Source: Acidobacteriota bacterium | GTDB taxonomy: Bacteria; Acidobacteriota; Terriglobia; Bryobacterales; Bryobacteraceae | DNA length: 64,000 nt | Assembly (NCBI GenBank): GCA_017307505.1 | Contig: JAFKEE010000021.1 | Coordinates: 93,949 to 157,948, forward strand | Direction: 5' to 3' | In this document: in pieces, positions 1 to 9,471 of the stretch | Position numbering within the stretch: position 1 is the stretch's first letter | How the letters are laid out: the number at the start of each line of letters is the position of its first letter | Program-made: the position numbers and the translations under genes | The notes under the pieces: model-generated | Database searches by the model: none | What the model was told of the DNA's origin: nothing | What the model saw: only the letters and a program-made list of their open reading frames with translations

Positions 1-1
1 C

Positions 2-571
2 AGTTATGCCGATGTGCAGGCCGTCCAGTCCATCGCCCAACTGGCCGCCACTCACGGCAGCAGCGTGAATGTCCACTTCGCCAGGGACTATCCCACCCGG
101 CGGCTGCAGACCTCCAATCTGATTCTGGTCGGCAGCAAGCGGGCCAACCTGTGGGCGGAACTGTTCGACGATCAACTCAATTTCCAGGTGGAGTACGACA
201 AGGAAACGGGCGGTAACGTGGTCGTTAACAGAAAGCCGCAGGCTGGTGAACAGCCCGTCTACTCCATCCTGACCAGGGATGCGGACATTCGAGACTCCCT
301 GGCCGTCATCGCCTTTGTCCCCAATCTTCAGCACACCGGCGAAGTGTTGCTTCTGGCCGGTACCGGCATGTCGGGTACCGAGGCCGCGGTCGGCGCCGTC
401 GTTTCGGCAGAGGGGTTTGCGCGGCTGGTGGCTACGTTGCCCGCAGCCGGACCGGGCCGCGTGCCTCATTTCGAGGCACTCATCCGATCCCACGCAGTAG
501 GTGGTGCGGCGCAGACCTTCGAGGTCTTAGCTGCCCGCCTGGTCCAACCCGCCGCCAAACCTCGCAATTGA
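2..571 (+). CDS. C-terminal part of an unidentified protein (5' end outside window)
   Basis: The reading frame is open from the first bases of the window, so the GTG at 14 is probably internal and the true start lies upstream. The visible ~190 residues have no signal peptide or membrane segment. They contain the segment NLILVGSKRANLWAELF and a later glycine-rich stretch (LLLAGTGMSGTEAAVGAV). The look is of a compact alpha/beta domain at the end of a longer soluble protein. I recall similar tails on acidobacterial winged-helix regulators, but that is memory and not demonstrated here. Function is unknown. A hairpin and repeats follow the stop codon. Confidence 0.6.
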   Translation, partial: SYADVQAVQSIAQLAATHGSSVNVHFARDYPTRRLQTSNLILVGSKRANLWAELFDDQLNFQVEYDKETGGNVVVNRKPQAGEQPVYSILTRDADIRDSLAVIAFVPNLQHTGEVLLLAGTGMSGTEAAVGAVVSAEGFARLVATLPAAGPGRVPHFEALIRSHAVGGAAQTFEVLAARLVQPAAKPRN

Positions 572-621
572 CTGTAAACACGCCTGTTGCCCGCCGGGCT
601 TACAGTAAACCTAACAGTAAA
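571..621. repeat. Inverted repeat plus tandem ACAGTAAA boxes after the first gene
   Basis: ACTGTAA (571-577) and TTACAGT (600-606) form an inverted repeat enclosing a GC-rich hairpin core, GCCC-GCC-GGGC. The box ACAGTAAA occurs at 602-609 and again at 614-621, a spacing of 12 bp. It could be the terminator of the upstream gene, or an operator region for the TonB receptor starting at 770. There is no T-tract, so termination is uncertain. Confidence 0.4.
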
Positions 622-769
622 TTCACTTGAGCCGGCGGGCGGGATCGATCAGACTCAATCCCATTGGGATGCTGGGGCCTCTTGAGAAACCAGGCGGTTG
701 CCGTTCGCACTGGAAACTCGTCCTCACTCCGTCGCCACGTCTCTGACGACACAACACAAGGTGGGTGTT

Positions 770-3700
770 ATGACTGCTCAATCGCTGAAACTGACCCGCG
801 GCCGCGCCGTTAACCGTGCCGCCCTCTTCCTGCTCGCTGTCATCCTCTTCGGTGGATTCACAGTGCCCGCCACGGCACAGCAGGTGACGGCCACGGTAGT
901 GGGAACGGTCACCGATGCAACCGGCGCGATTGTCCCGGGCGCCACCATCACAGCAACCAGCCTTTCCACGAACTCGGTTCGCGAAGCAACCTCGGACGCC
1001 TCCGGTTCCTATACGCTGCCGTTTCTGCAGGCAGGTGATTACTCGGTGAACGTGTCCGCCAAAGGTTTCCAGGGCCAGAAGGTCAGTCAGATCACGTTGC
1101 AGGTGCAGCAGACGGCTCGTGTCGACTTCACCCTGAAGGTCGGCGACGTCGCCGAGACGATCAATGTGGAAGCTTCGGCAGCCTCCTTGCAAACGGAAAA
1201 CTCCACCGTCGGCACGGTGATTGACTCCGGAAAGATCGTGGAGTTGCCGCTGAACGGGCGCAACTTCGTGCAACTCGCCCAACTGATCCCGGGCGTCCAG
1301 GCCGGAACGCCGGGTTCGATCACCGTACGGCGCGGACGAGGTTCCATCGGAGCCCAGGATTCGCCCTTCGGTTCGACTGGCATGTCCGCCAACGGCAGCC
1401 GTGACACGGCAAACCGGTATTTCCTGGATGGCGTCGAGTTCATGGACTACGACGCAATGACTTACTCCTTCAGCCCTTCAGTGGACGCGCTGGCCGAGTT
1501 CAAAGTGGAGACCAGTACCTATTCGGCGGAGGCCGGCGGCGCACCCGGCGGCCAGGTGAGCATCGTCACCAAACGCGGCGGAAACGCCTTTAAAGGCACA
1601 TTGTGGGAGTTCAATCGCAATGACGCGCTCACGCAGTCGTATGACGCCATCGCCGGAGTCAGTGCGACGCCCGCGCGATTGAATCGCAATCAGTACGGCG
1701 GCAACATCGGCGGCCCCATCTGGATTCCCAAGGTTTACAAAGGCAAGGATAAGACCTTCTTCTTTTTCAACTGGGAAGCCGGCAAACTGGCACAGGGCGC
1801 GGCCGCGGCCTACCGAATCGTCCCCACCAACGCCCAGCGTGGCGGCGACCTGAGCGGGCTGGTGAATGCACGCACCGGAGCCCCCATCGTCCTGAACGAT
1901 CCGCTAGGGGTTGGCATCGTCAACAATCAGATTCCGAAGTCGGCCTTGAGTCCGCAGGCGCAGGCCTTCCTGGCCTTCCAGCCAACGCCAAACACGCAGA
2001 ACGGCGTCTTCAACTTCCTGTCCACACCCGCCAGCGCCGTCTCCACGCAGGATACGTACACCGCTCGCGTGGATCACAACCTTTCGTCCCGCGACGTCCT
2101 CTCCGCGCGGTACGTTTTCAATGACACTTACGAGGCGGGTGTGCCCTTCTGGGGCCATGACGAGCGCAATAACCTGGGCCGCACCCAGAATCTGGCGCTC
2201 TCCTACACGCGGACTTTCACACCCACGCTGATCAATGAATTCCGGGCCGGCTGGCACAAGTTCAGTGAAACGGAGATCTTTGGAACCACCGGTGACGCCG
2301 CCTACGACGTGGTGGGCAAGATGGGCCTGCCGCTGGTGTCCCGGCTGCCTAAGGAATTCGGTCCGCCCACGATCAGCATCAGCGGCGCCGACGGCAGCTA
2401 CAGCATGTACGACCTGCAACGGCAGATTGGCCCGCGCGACCGGTCGAACAGCTTCATCCCGTTCACCGATACCCTTTCGTGGCAGCACGGGCGGCACTTC
2501 ATCAAGTTCGGCGCGGAACTGGACCGCCGGCTGGTCACCTTTGAGCAGGCGCGCGCGCCCCGGGGCTCGTTCACTTTTGATGGCACCTATACCGGCAGTG
2601 CGCTGGCGGACTTCCTGCTGGGCTACATCCGCAGCGACAGCATCAACCCGGCGCACACCTCCACCGATCTGAAGAACTTCTGGCAGGCCTACTACGTGAA
2701 TGACGACTGGAAGGTGACTTCGAACCTCACCTTGAACCTGGGCCTGCGCTATGACTACTTCCAGCCGTATAAGCAATCCGACGACAAGATGGTCAACATC
2801 GAGCAGAACGGGTTCATCGTGGCAGGACTCACGACGCCGCAGACCTCTGCCTACGGCCGTGGGCTCATCGCGCCCGACCGCAACAATTTCGGTCCGCGCG
2901 CCGGATTTGCCTACCGTCCAAAGTTCGCCAGCGACACCGTCATCCGCGGCGGCTATGGCATCTATTACACGCCGCAGATCTCCAACGCGATCTTTGCCAT
3001 GGCGGAGGGCGCGCAGGCCACGGCCGGAGCCACCATCACAGGCAATATCACCGGAAAACCGAATGTGTTCTTCAGCGACCCGTTCGCCGGCGCGGTGACC
3101 TCCGGCGCACTCAATTTCGCGGTGAGCAACGATCAGAACCTGCGGGACAGTTACATCCAGCAGTGGAATTTCAATATTCAAAAGAAAGTGATCGGCGACT
3201 TCATCCTCGACGCCGGGTATGTGGGCTCGAAGGGAACCCGCCTGATTGTCACCTTCCAGGACCTCAATCGCCCGCTCCAGATCGTCGATCCACGAACAGC
3301 GGGCCTCGCGTCGTTGAATGCCCGGCGGCCCAACCAGGCTTATCAACGCAGTGTGCGCTCTGATAAATCGATTGGGAACTCGATCTATCACGCCCTGCAG
3401 CTCAAGGGCGAGCGCCGCATGCGAAACGGCGTGACGTTCCTGGCCGCCTACACGTACTCCAAATCAATCTCCGGCCCGCTGGACATCGGCGGCCAGGTGG
3501 GTGGCGGGTCGTTTATCGGCGACGTGCAGGACATCTACAACCTGCGCGCGGAGCGGGCCGTGTCCGGCTTTGACGTAACCCAGCGCTTCGTGCAGACTCT
3601 GATCTACGACATCCCCTTCTTCAAGCACTCCAGCGGAGCCAAAAAGCTGCTGTTGGACGGCTGGCAGGCGTCGACCATCATGACAGCGCAATCGGGCTTC

Positions 3701-4114
3701 CCTGCTCCGATCTCCTTTGGAGTCGACACGACGGGCACGGGTATTGGTTCACGGCCTGACCTGACAGGCCAGGTGGCCAACCTCCCCGGCGACCAGCGCA
3801 CTTGGAAACGCTGGTTCAACGTCGATGCCTTCGCGCAAACGCCGTTTGGACGGTTCGGCACCTCCCCTCGTACCAATGCCATCCGCCTTCCCGGAATCTG
3901 GAACTTCGACTTCTCAGTGAACAAGAGTTTCCGGTTCGCCGAGACCCGCAGTGTGGAGTTCCGCACGGAGGTCTTCAACCTGTTCAACCAGTACAATCCG
4001 GATCCCGGCACGGTCGATCTCAACATCCGTTCCGCCACCTTCGGCATGGTAGGCGGCGGGGTCCGGGGCATCACGACCCGCGTGATTCAGTTGGGCGCCA
4101 AGTTGTACTTCTGA
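770..4114 (+). CDS. TonB-dependent receptor, Oar-like, with carboxypeptidase-regulatory domain
   Basis: A 1114-residue outer-membrane receptor. The ATG at 770 is chosen over an upstream in-frame start because AAGGTGG (758-764) precedes it and a signal peptide follows, ending near the PATAQQ site. Next comes a CarboxypepD_reg-like beta-sandwich (GTVTDATGAIVPGATI, about residues 40-125), then a plug domain with the hallmark LPLNGRNFVQL, then a long beta-barrel ending in KLYF with the terminal aromatic expected of barrel proteins. Family members import large or scarce nutrients using TonB energy; the substrate cannot be read from sequence. The downstream glycoside hydrolase and MBL-fold genes on the same strand suggest a carbohydrate-derived ligand. 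A hairpin follows the stop codon. Confidence 0.9.
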   Translation: MTAQSLKLTRGRAVNRAALFLLAVILFGGFTVPATAQQVTATVVGTVTDATGAIVPGATITATSLSTNSVREATSDASGSYTLPFLQAGDYSVNVSAKGFQGQKVSQITLQVQQTARVDFTLKVGDVAETINVEASAASLQTENSTVGTVIDSGKIVELPLNGRNFVQLAQLIPGVQAGTPGSITVRRGRGSIGAQDSPFGSTGMSANGSRDTANRYFLDGVEFMDYDAMTYSFSPSVDALAEFKVETSTYSAEAGGAPGGQVSIVTKRGGNAFKGTLWEFNRNDALTQSYDAIAGVSATPARLNRNQYGGNIGGPIWIPKVYKGKDKTFFFFNWEAGKLAQGAAAAYRIVPTNAQRGGDLSGLVNARTGAPIVLNDPLGVGIVNNQIPKSALSPQAQAFLAFQPTPNTQNGVFNFLSTPASAVSTQDTYTARVDHNLSSRDVLSARYVFNDTYEAGVPFWGHDERNNLGRTQNLALSYTRTFTPTLINEFRAGWHKFSETEIFGTTGDAAYDVVGKMGLPLVSRLPKEFGPPTISISGADGSYSMYDLQRQIGPRDRSNSFIPFTDTLSWQHGRHFIKFGAELDRRLVTFEQARAPRGSFTFDGTYTGSALADFLLGYIRSDSINPAHTSTDLKNFWQAYYVNDDWKVTSNLTLNLGLRYDYFQPYKQSDDKMVNIEQNGFIVAGLTTPQTSAYGRGLIAPDRNNFGPRAGFAYRPKFASDTVIRGGYGIYYTPQISNAIFAMAEGAQATAGATITGNITGKPNVFFSDPFAGAVTSGALNFAVSNDQNLRDSYIQQWNFNIQKKVIGDFILDAGYVGSKGTRLIVTFQDLNRPLQIVDPRTAGLASLNARRPNQAYQRSVRSDKSIGNSIYHALQLKGERRMRNGVTFLAAYTYSKSISGPLDIGGQVGGGSFIGDVQDIYNLRAERAVSGFDVTQRFVQTLIYDIPFFKHSSGAKKLLLDGWQASTIMTAQSGFPAPISFGVDTTGTGIGSRPDLTGQVANLPGDQRTWKRWFNVDAFAQTPFGRFGTSPRTNAIRLPGIWNFDFSVNKSFRFAETRSVEFRTEVFNLFNQYNPDPGTVDLNIRSATFGMVGGGVRGITTRVIQLGAKLYF

Positions 4115-4150
4115 TCTCTCGCCGCCGGTGTCTTCCGGCAAACAGGGGGC

Positions 4151-4187
4151 AAGGGCCGGCAGCTTCGAGTAGGAGCGCCGGCCCTTT
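4151..4187 (+). terminator. Probable terminator hairpin after the TonB receptor
   Basis: AAGGGCCGGC (4151-4160) pairs perfectly with GCCGGCCCTT (4177-4186), a 10-bp stem with a 16-nt loop, followed by only a short T run. It would separate the receptor gene from the glycoside hydrolase. Confidence 0.55.
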
Positions 4188-4297
4188 CAGTTATGTCCGG
4201 CACTCAGATTTGCGGGGCGGAACCGAACACAGTGGAGATTCGCTTGACCTGCGAGGTTTGTGCTGATAGCCTGCCTGAAGCATATCGATCACCACTT

Positions 4298-4309
4298 GCA
4301 TAAATATGC
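4298..4309. promoter_or_regulatory. Palindrome GCATA-AA-TATGC upstream of the glycoside hydrolase
   Basis: GCATAAATATGC is an inverted repeat with 5-bp arms, 28 bp before the hydrolase start, in a locally AT-rich stretch. It could be a transcription-factor site or part of the promoter. No regulator gene is adjacent, so this is inference. Confidence 0.3.
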
Positions 4310-4337
4310 GCAACCAAGATTCCCTGAGCTTCTGATC

Positions 4338-5849
4338 ATGTCGAACAAACACCTCTCCCTCTCGCGGCGCGACCTTTCCACCGCCCTTCTCGGATTGACC
4401 GCGGCATCCACCATGCAGGCCCAGGGCAGCGGGAACGTCGAACGCTGGAGCATCTTCTCCGCCTCATGGAGTGGCCCGACGAGCGGCAACCCGTTCCGGG
4501 ATGTCCAGCTGAAAGCGAAATTCACTCTCGGGCACCGCGTGGTGGAGGTGAATGGCTTCTACGACGGCAACGGTCAATATCGCGTGCGGTTCATGCCCGA
4601 CACACTAGGCCAGTGGAGCTTTGCAACCAGCAGCAATGTCGCGGCGCTGGATGGCAAGACGGGCAGTTTCACCTGCGTGGCGCCTTCGGCCGGCAATCAC
4701 GGGCCGGTGGGCGTCAACCACACGTGGCACTTCGCCTATGCGGATGGGACTCCCTACCGGCCGGTAGGCACCACCTGCTATGCCTGGAGCCACCAGACTA
4801 ATGTCCTGGAAGAACAGACACTGGCGACCTTGCGCACCGGCCCATTCAACAAGATGCGCATGTGCATCTTCCCAAAGGACTACGTCTACAACAAGAACGA
4901 ACCGCCCTTCTACCCGTTCCCCCGCGAGGGCGGCAGGAATGACTTCAGCCGTTTCGTGCCCGAATACTTCCAGCACCAGGAGAAGCGCATCGAACAACTG
5001 ATGGCGCTGGGGATCGAGGCGGACCTGATCCTGTTCCATCCCTACGACCGCTGGGGCTACAAGGTGATGCCGCCCGAAGTCGACGACGCCTACCTGCGTT
5101 ACCTGGTGGCGCGGCTGGCGGCCTACCGGAATGTCTGGTGGTCGATGGCGAACGAATGGGATTTCGTAAAAGAGAAGAAACTCTCCGATTGGGACCGCTA
5201 TTTCCAGATCGTGCAGGAGTGCGATCCTCACCAGCATCTGCGTTCGATCCACAACGGCTCAGTGCTCTACGATCACGGAAAGCCCTGGGTCACGCATACC
5301 TCAATCCAAGGTGATGACTTCCTGAAGACAGAAGAGTGGCTGCGCGCCTACAAAAAGCCGGTGATCTTCGACGAGTGCAAGTACGAAGGCAACATTCCCC
5401 GGCGCTGGGGGAACATCTCCGGCCTGGAAATGGTGCGCCGTTTCTGGCTGGCCACTGTCAACGGGGCGTACGGCGGCCATGGCGAGACGTTCCTGAATCC
5501 GGAAGAGGTGCTGTGGTGGTCGAAGGGCGGAGTGCTCCACGGGGAGAGCCCGCAGCGCCTGGCATTCCTGCGCAGGATTCTGGAGGAAGGACCCGCGGAG
5601 GGCCTGAATCCACTGCCGAATCAGAAGTACCCTGGCGCCGCGCGCGAGAACGAGTACTACCTCTTCTTTTACGACCTGCATCAGCCGGCGGAGATGGACT
5701 ACGACCTGCCGGAGAAGGTGAGCTTCCGCGCGGAGATCATCGACCCGTGGACAATGACGATCACCCCGGTGCCGGGAGTCCATCGCGGCAAGTTTGTCCT
5801 GAAGCTCCCTGGCAAGCCGTATCAGGCGGTGCGCTTCCGAAAAGCATAA
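4338..5849 (+). CDS. Exported glycoside hydrolase, DUF5060/DUF5605-type (TIM barrel)
   Basis: A 503-residue protein. The ATG at 4338 is preferred because a Tat-like signal follows (SRRDLSTALLGLTAAS, residues 9-24). Residues ~30-115 form a beta-sandwich of the DUF5060 type (FRDVQLKAKF, VNGFYDGNGQYRVRFMP). Residues ~125-430 form a TIM barrel. NEW at 272-274 (Glu273) fits the acid/base position of clan GH-A enzymes and FDECKYE (Glu346) the nucleophile. The C-terminus is a small beta domain (ITPVPGVHRGKFVLKLPG). Related proteins are putative secreted glycosidases of unclear substrate. No clear ribosome site precedes the start. It probably works on material imported by, or processed for, the TonB receptor upstream. 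Confidence 0.8.
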   Translation: MSNKHLSLSRRDLSTALLGLTAASTMQAQGSGNVERWSIFSASWSGPTSGNPFRDVQLKAKFTLGHRVVEVNGFYDGNGQYRVRFMPDTLGQWSFATSSNVAALDGKTGSFTCVAPSAGNHGPVGVNHTWHFAYADGTPYRPVGTTCYAWSHQTNVLEEQTLATLRTGPFNKMRMCIFPKDYVYNKNEPPFYPFPREGGRNDFSRFVPEYFQHQEKRIEQLMALGIEADLILFHPYDRWGYKVMPPEVDDAYLRYLVARLAAYRNVWWSMANEWDFVKEKKLSDWDRYFQIVQECDPHQHLRSIHNGSVLYDHGKPWVTHTSIQGDDFLKTEEWLRAYKKPVIFDECKYEGNIPRRWGNISGLEMVRRFWLATVNGAYGGHGETFLNPEEVLWWSKGGVLHGESPQRLAFLRRILEEGPAEGLNPLPNQKYPGAARENEYYLFFYDLHQPAEMDYDLPEKVSFRAEIIDPWTMTITPVPGVHRGKFVLKLPGKPYQAVRFRKA

Positions 5850-5892
5850 GCGCCGGGCACTGCGGATGAATCAAGGGGCCCCACCGGACGGC

Positions 5893-5941
5893 GGCCTGGA
5901 CGTGCACGCCCAGGCCCCGGGCACAGGGCGGGCCCGTGCTA
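5893..5941. other. Hairpin-rich intergenic stretch
   Basis: GGCCTGG (5893-5899) pairs with CCAGGCC (5910-5916), and a second GC-rich inverted repeat (GCAC...GTGC) follows at about 5921-5939. No T-tract is present. It may terminate or insulate the hydrolase gene from the MBL-fold pair. Confidence 0.35.
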
Positions 5942-6041
5942 TCATTGCCCATTCGGTCCTCTGATCGACCGCCGGATCCTCCTCCACGCTGAACCCTGAC
6001 ACCCCCGTCGCGTGAGTCTCCATTCCCCCCGGGAGGTCAAG

Positions 6042-7037
6042 ATGCGGCTTGTGTGCGTTTCCCTCGTGCTGGCGCTGGCGGTGCCGTCCGCCTGGACCCT
6101 GGATCACGATTACCGGACGGACGGCCCGGCGCCCGGCAGTATCCGATTCAAGTGGATCTCCGGTTCGATCTGTGCCGCCACCAACCGGGATCCGCGCATC
6201 CAGATCATCACCTACAACGAGGACACCTACCTGCTGCGCGAGAATATCGCGATCCACTACGACGCTCCGTTCACCTACCTGCTGATGGGCAACGCAGGCG
6301 CCCTCCTGATCGACACCGGCGCGACGCCGGAGGCCGGGTATTATCCCCTGCGATCGACGGTGGACGCCCTACTCAAACGCTGGGGCGACCTGCGCGGCAA
6401 GCCGGACATTCCGCTCACGGTCGTGCTCACCTCCGGCGAGTACCTGTCGCAGAATCAGGGCTACCAGCAGTTCCTGAAAAGGCCGAATACCAAGCTGGTC
6501 CCTCTGGACCTGGCCGGGATGAAGGCCTTCTACGGCCTGAGCGATTCCTGGCCCACGGGCACCGGCCGCATCGACCTGGGCGGACGCGTGATTACAGTGA
6601 TCCCGACACCCGGCGCCCACAAGGACGGCGTCACCTTCTACGACGCTTACAACGGCTTCCTGCACACCGGGCACTTCCTGTTCCCCGGACGCATCATGAT
6701 CTCCAACGACAGGGACTATGTCGAGTCGATGGGCCGCCTGCAGGCCTTTGCGAAGCAGCATCCCGTCAAGTGGGTCATGGGCGGCCAGATCGATATGAAG
6801 TTCCTGCCTGGCGTGGAATACATGCGGCTCATCCGCTACAAGCCGGACGAGCGTGTGCTGCAAATGGATGCGTCGCTGATTGACGAGGCCATGGCGACCG
6901 CAACGCGTCTGCAGGGCAAGGCCGAAGTCGCCGTCCGCCCTGATTTCGTCATGCGCAACCGCGTCGGACCCGACGAACGCCCGGCCAGCCGGCCCAAAGA
7001 CCTGCCGCGCATTCCTGACATGCCCCGCCTGCGATAA
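6042..7037 (+). CDS. Secreted metallo-beta-lactamase-fold protein lacking metal ligands
   Basis: A 331-residue protein; the start at 6042 is supported by GGGAGG at 6031-6036 and a signal peptide (residues 1-19). It aligns along its length with the next gene product (for example RENIAIHYDAPFTYLLMGN against RENKAYNYEAAFMYLYFGN). Where that paralogue has the zinc motif HLHGDH, this one reads SGEYLSQN. The Asp ligand (TGD) is His211 (HTGHFL) and the last His is Gln249 (MGGQIDM). Only the middle His (GAHKD, His193) remains. It therefore looks like a pseudoenzyme or a protein with a new role. The proline/arginine-rich C-terminal tail after residue ~310 is also absent from its neighbour. The downstream gene starts 9 bp after its stop. 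Confidence 0.8.
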   Translation: MRLVCVSLVLALAVPSAWTLDHDYRTDGPAPGSIRFKWISGSICAATNRDPRIQIITYNEDTYLLRENIAIHYDAPFTYLLMGNAGALLIDTGATPEAGYYPLRSTVDALLKRWGDLRGKPDIPLTVVLTSGEYLSQNQGYQQFLKRPNTKLVPLDLAGMKAFYGLSDSWPTGTGRIDLGGRVITVIPTPGAHKDGVTFYDAYNGFLHTGHFLFPGRIMISNDRDYVESMGRLQAFAKQHPVKWVMGGQIDMKFLPGVEYMRLIRYKPDERVLQMDASLIDEAMATATRLQGKAEVAVRPDFVMRNRVGPDERPASRPKDLPRIPDMPRLR

Positions 7038-7046
7038 GGAGCCTGA

Positions 7047-8006
7047 ATGAAACTGTTGCTGCTGCTGTGCCTGCTCTCCGCGGCTCATGCCGCCCCACCG
7101 GCTTCGCCGCACAGGATCGACTTCACGTCCAACCTGCCGGCCAGGGGGACTTTCCCCGAGAAGTGGATCCACGGCTCCAAATCGCTGCTGGATAATCACG
7201 ATCCGCCGGTGCAGGTGCACTGGTTCAACGATCACACCGTCGTGATGCGCGAGAACAAGGCCTACAACTACGAGGCGGCGTTCATGTACCTCTATTTCGG
7301 CAACGACCGGGCGATCCTGCTGGACCAGGGCTCAACGGCCTTGCGTTCAGAGTGGCCGCTGCGCGATGTGGTCGACGGTGTGGTCGCCCAGTGGTGCAAA
7401 AGGAACGGCCGCAAGGACATTCCCCTGGTGCTGGCATTCAGCCACCTGCATGGCGATCATTGGGCCGCGCAGAACCAGTTTGCTGACCGCCCGAACACAC
7501 ACATCATGGGCCTGACGCACGAGGAGATGGTGGGCTTCTGGGGCATGACCAAGTATCCGGATCAGCGCGTGGAGTTCGATCTCGGCGGAAGAAAGCTGCT
7601 CATCTGGGGGAGTCCGGGCCATGTCGAGGACGAGTTCGCCTATTACGACACCTACACGCAGATTCTGTTTACCGGAGACATGTTCTATCGCGGATACTGC
7701 TACATCACATTCTGGGAGAAGTGGATGCAAAGCATGGCCCGCCTGGTGCGATTTGCTGATGAGTACCCTATCGCATACGTGGTGGGATGCCATGTGGAGA
7801 TGAAGAAGACCGGGGAGTTCTTCACCTACGGGACAACCTACCAACCAGACGAAGCGCCAGTCCAGATGGACGTCGCGATGCTGCGCCGGACATACGAGTA
7901 TGCGAAGAAGATCACCAAACCGGGTGTGTACTATACCGGCGATGTCTACCTGTGCAACCAGACCCGCTTGACCAGCACCCTGGATGTGAATCCATATGTG
8001 TATTGA
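7047..8006 (+). CDS. Secreted metallo-beta-lactamase-fold hydrolase
   Basis: A 319-residue protein with a short signal peptide (residues 1-15), preceded by AAGGAG at 7036-7041. The MBL fold is intact: His133-Leu-His135-Gly-Asp137-His138, then GHVED (His192), TGD (Asp211) and GCHVE (His249), the standard dinuclear zinc set. The family includes lactonases, sulfatases, beta-lactamases and other hydrolases, and the substrate cannot be told. The coupling to a degenerate paralogue 9 bp upstream, with shared length and export signal, suggests the two act together or are divergent duplicates in one operon. Confidence 0.85.
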   Translation: MKLLLLLCLLSAAHAAPPASPHRIDFTSNLPARGTFPEKWIHGSKSLLDNHDPPVQVHWFNDHTVVMRENKAYNYEAAFMYLYFGNDRAILLDQGSTALRSEWPLRDVVDGVVAQWCKRNGRKDIPLVLAFSHLHGDHWAAQNQFADRPNTHIMGLTHEEMVGFWGMTKYPDQRVEFDLGGRKLLIWGSPGHVEDEFAYYDTYTQILFTGDMFYRGYCYITFWEKWMQSMARLVRFADEYPIAYVVGCHVEMKKTGEFFTYGTTYQPDEAPVQMDVAMLRRTYEYAKKITKPGVYYTGDVYLCNQTRLTSTLDVNPYVY

Positions 8007-8286
8007 ACGACAACCCGCATGCGCATTCAGGCTCTGCACGGGCCGCCATGGCGCTGCGTAACGCGCCCCGGCCATTCAGCCCGAAATCTCCCGGCTCGAG
8101 CATGCAGGCCAATCCGCCGGGCTGACTAGACAGAGCACGCGGGCGTCCTCTCGCCCGAACCTGTTCGTCACCGAGAACTACCAGTTGGTCACTAGCCACG
8201 CAGACGGTCTGGCGGCCTGGGCTATCCTACGAACTTAGGCGGAATCGGCCGGGGCCAGACCTCCTGCCGGTCTGCCTCGGGTTCGG

Positions 8287-9471
8287 ATGTTGCTGCTCAT
8301 GCTGAACTTCACCCAGAACAGGACATTCCGCCGCATCGGCATCCGCTTCCTGGCCTGGACCCTCCTGGGGCTCTTCATGTTCAGCCAGGGCATCGTGCAG
8401 AGCCGTTTTACGAACGACCCCAGTCCCTGGTGGCACCATCTCGCAGGCTGGATGGTGGGTGTGTATGTCTGGTTCGCCCTCACGCCGGTTGTCTTCTGGC
8501 TGGGCCACCGTTATCCGCTGGAGCGCCGGTATTGGATCCGCCGGACACTGCTCCACACTTCGTTCGCCTTCGTCATCGCCCCGCTGCAGCTCGCCCTGGA
8601 GGCCGCGGTTCTCAGCCAAATGGGCGTCTTCCCGATGTACATGAAAACGTTCGTGGCGGCCTTCTTCTTCCTGGTAATCCTCGCGTTCCATCAGGGGATC
8701 CTCACCTATTGGAGCGTGCTGGGCGTGCAACAGGGTTTCGCCTGGTACAGGCGCTATGAGGAACGCCAGCAGGAGGCGCTGCGCCTGGAGCTGCGCTCGT
8801 CCCAGTTGGAACGGCAGCTGGTTCAGGCCCACCTGGGCGCCCTGAAGATGCAGTTGCAGCCGCATTTCCTGTTCAACACTCTGAACGCGATCATGGTGCT
8901 GGTGCGGCAGCAGAAAGGCCGCGAAGCGGAGGAGATGCTGGGCCGCCTGAGCGATCTGCTGCGCTGCGTCCTGGAAGATGTCGATTCCCAGGAAATCCCG
9001 CTGCGCCGTGAACTGGAGTATCTGCAGCTGTACCTTTCCATCGAACAGGTGCGCTTCCAGGATCGAATGCGTGTGGAGATTGCCGCCGCCCCGGAGGTCA
9101 TGGACGCGGCGGTCCCGCACATGATCCTGCAGCCGATCGTCGAGAACGCCATTCGCCACGGTATCGGCAGGAGTTCCTCGGCCGGCCGGCTCCGGATCAG
9201 CGCCGCCCTGGTGGACGGCCAGTTGGAACTGCGTGTGTTGGATGATGGTCCGGGTCTGATACTCACCGCGCCCGCACCAAGCCGCGGCATCGGCCTGTCG
9301 AACACCCGCGCCCGGCTGGAGCAGTTGTACGGCCGCGCCGCCCGGCTCACCGTCGAGAACGCGCCAGAAGGCGGAGTCGCAGCCACCATCGTGTTGCCCT
9401 GCCGCCCTATGGAAATTGACCCGGGAACCTACCGGATGGAGACCAATGCCCTTCACGGCTTTGCTGGTTGA
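8287..9471 (+). CDS. Membrane sensor histidine kinase, LytS/YehU family
   Basis: A 394-residue kinase. Four hydrophobic segments lie between about residues 20 and 150, followed by a coiled-coil linker (YEERQQEALRLELRSSQLERQ). The His_kinase motif QPHFLFN holds the phospho-accepting His193. The ATP lid/N-box is PIVENAIRHG and the G-box is DDGPGL...GIGLSNTRARL. No large extracellular domain is visible, so it may sense a membrane-associated signal or partner. The response-regulator gene starts inside its 3' end (26-bp overlap), so the two are translationally coupled. Confidence 0.9.
   Translation: MLLLMLNFTQNRTFRRIGIRFLAWTLLGLFMFSQGIVQSRFTNDPSPWWHHLAGWMVGVYVWFALTPVVFWLGHRYPLERRYWIRRTLLHTSFAFVIAPLQLALEAAVLSQMGVFPMYMKTFVAAFFFLVILAFHQGILTYWSVLGVQQGFAWYRRYEERQQEALRLELRSSQLERQLVQAHLGALKMQLQPHFLFNTLNAIMVLVRQQKGREAEEMLGRLSDLLRCVLEDVDSQEIPLRRELEYLQLYLSIEQVRFQDRMRVEIAAAPEVMDAAVPHMILQPIVENAIRHGIGRSSSAGRLRISAALVDGQLELRVLDDGPGLILTAPAPSRGIGLSNTRARLEQLYGRAARLTVENAPEGGVAATIVLPCRPMEIDPGTYRMETNALHGFAG

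Noticed and set aside
1904-3391. A 495-codon open frame antisense to the first TonB receptor
   Set aside because: No ribosome site or motif, and it is fully inside a receptor gene with clear plug and barrel sequence.
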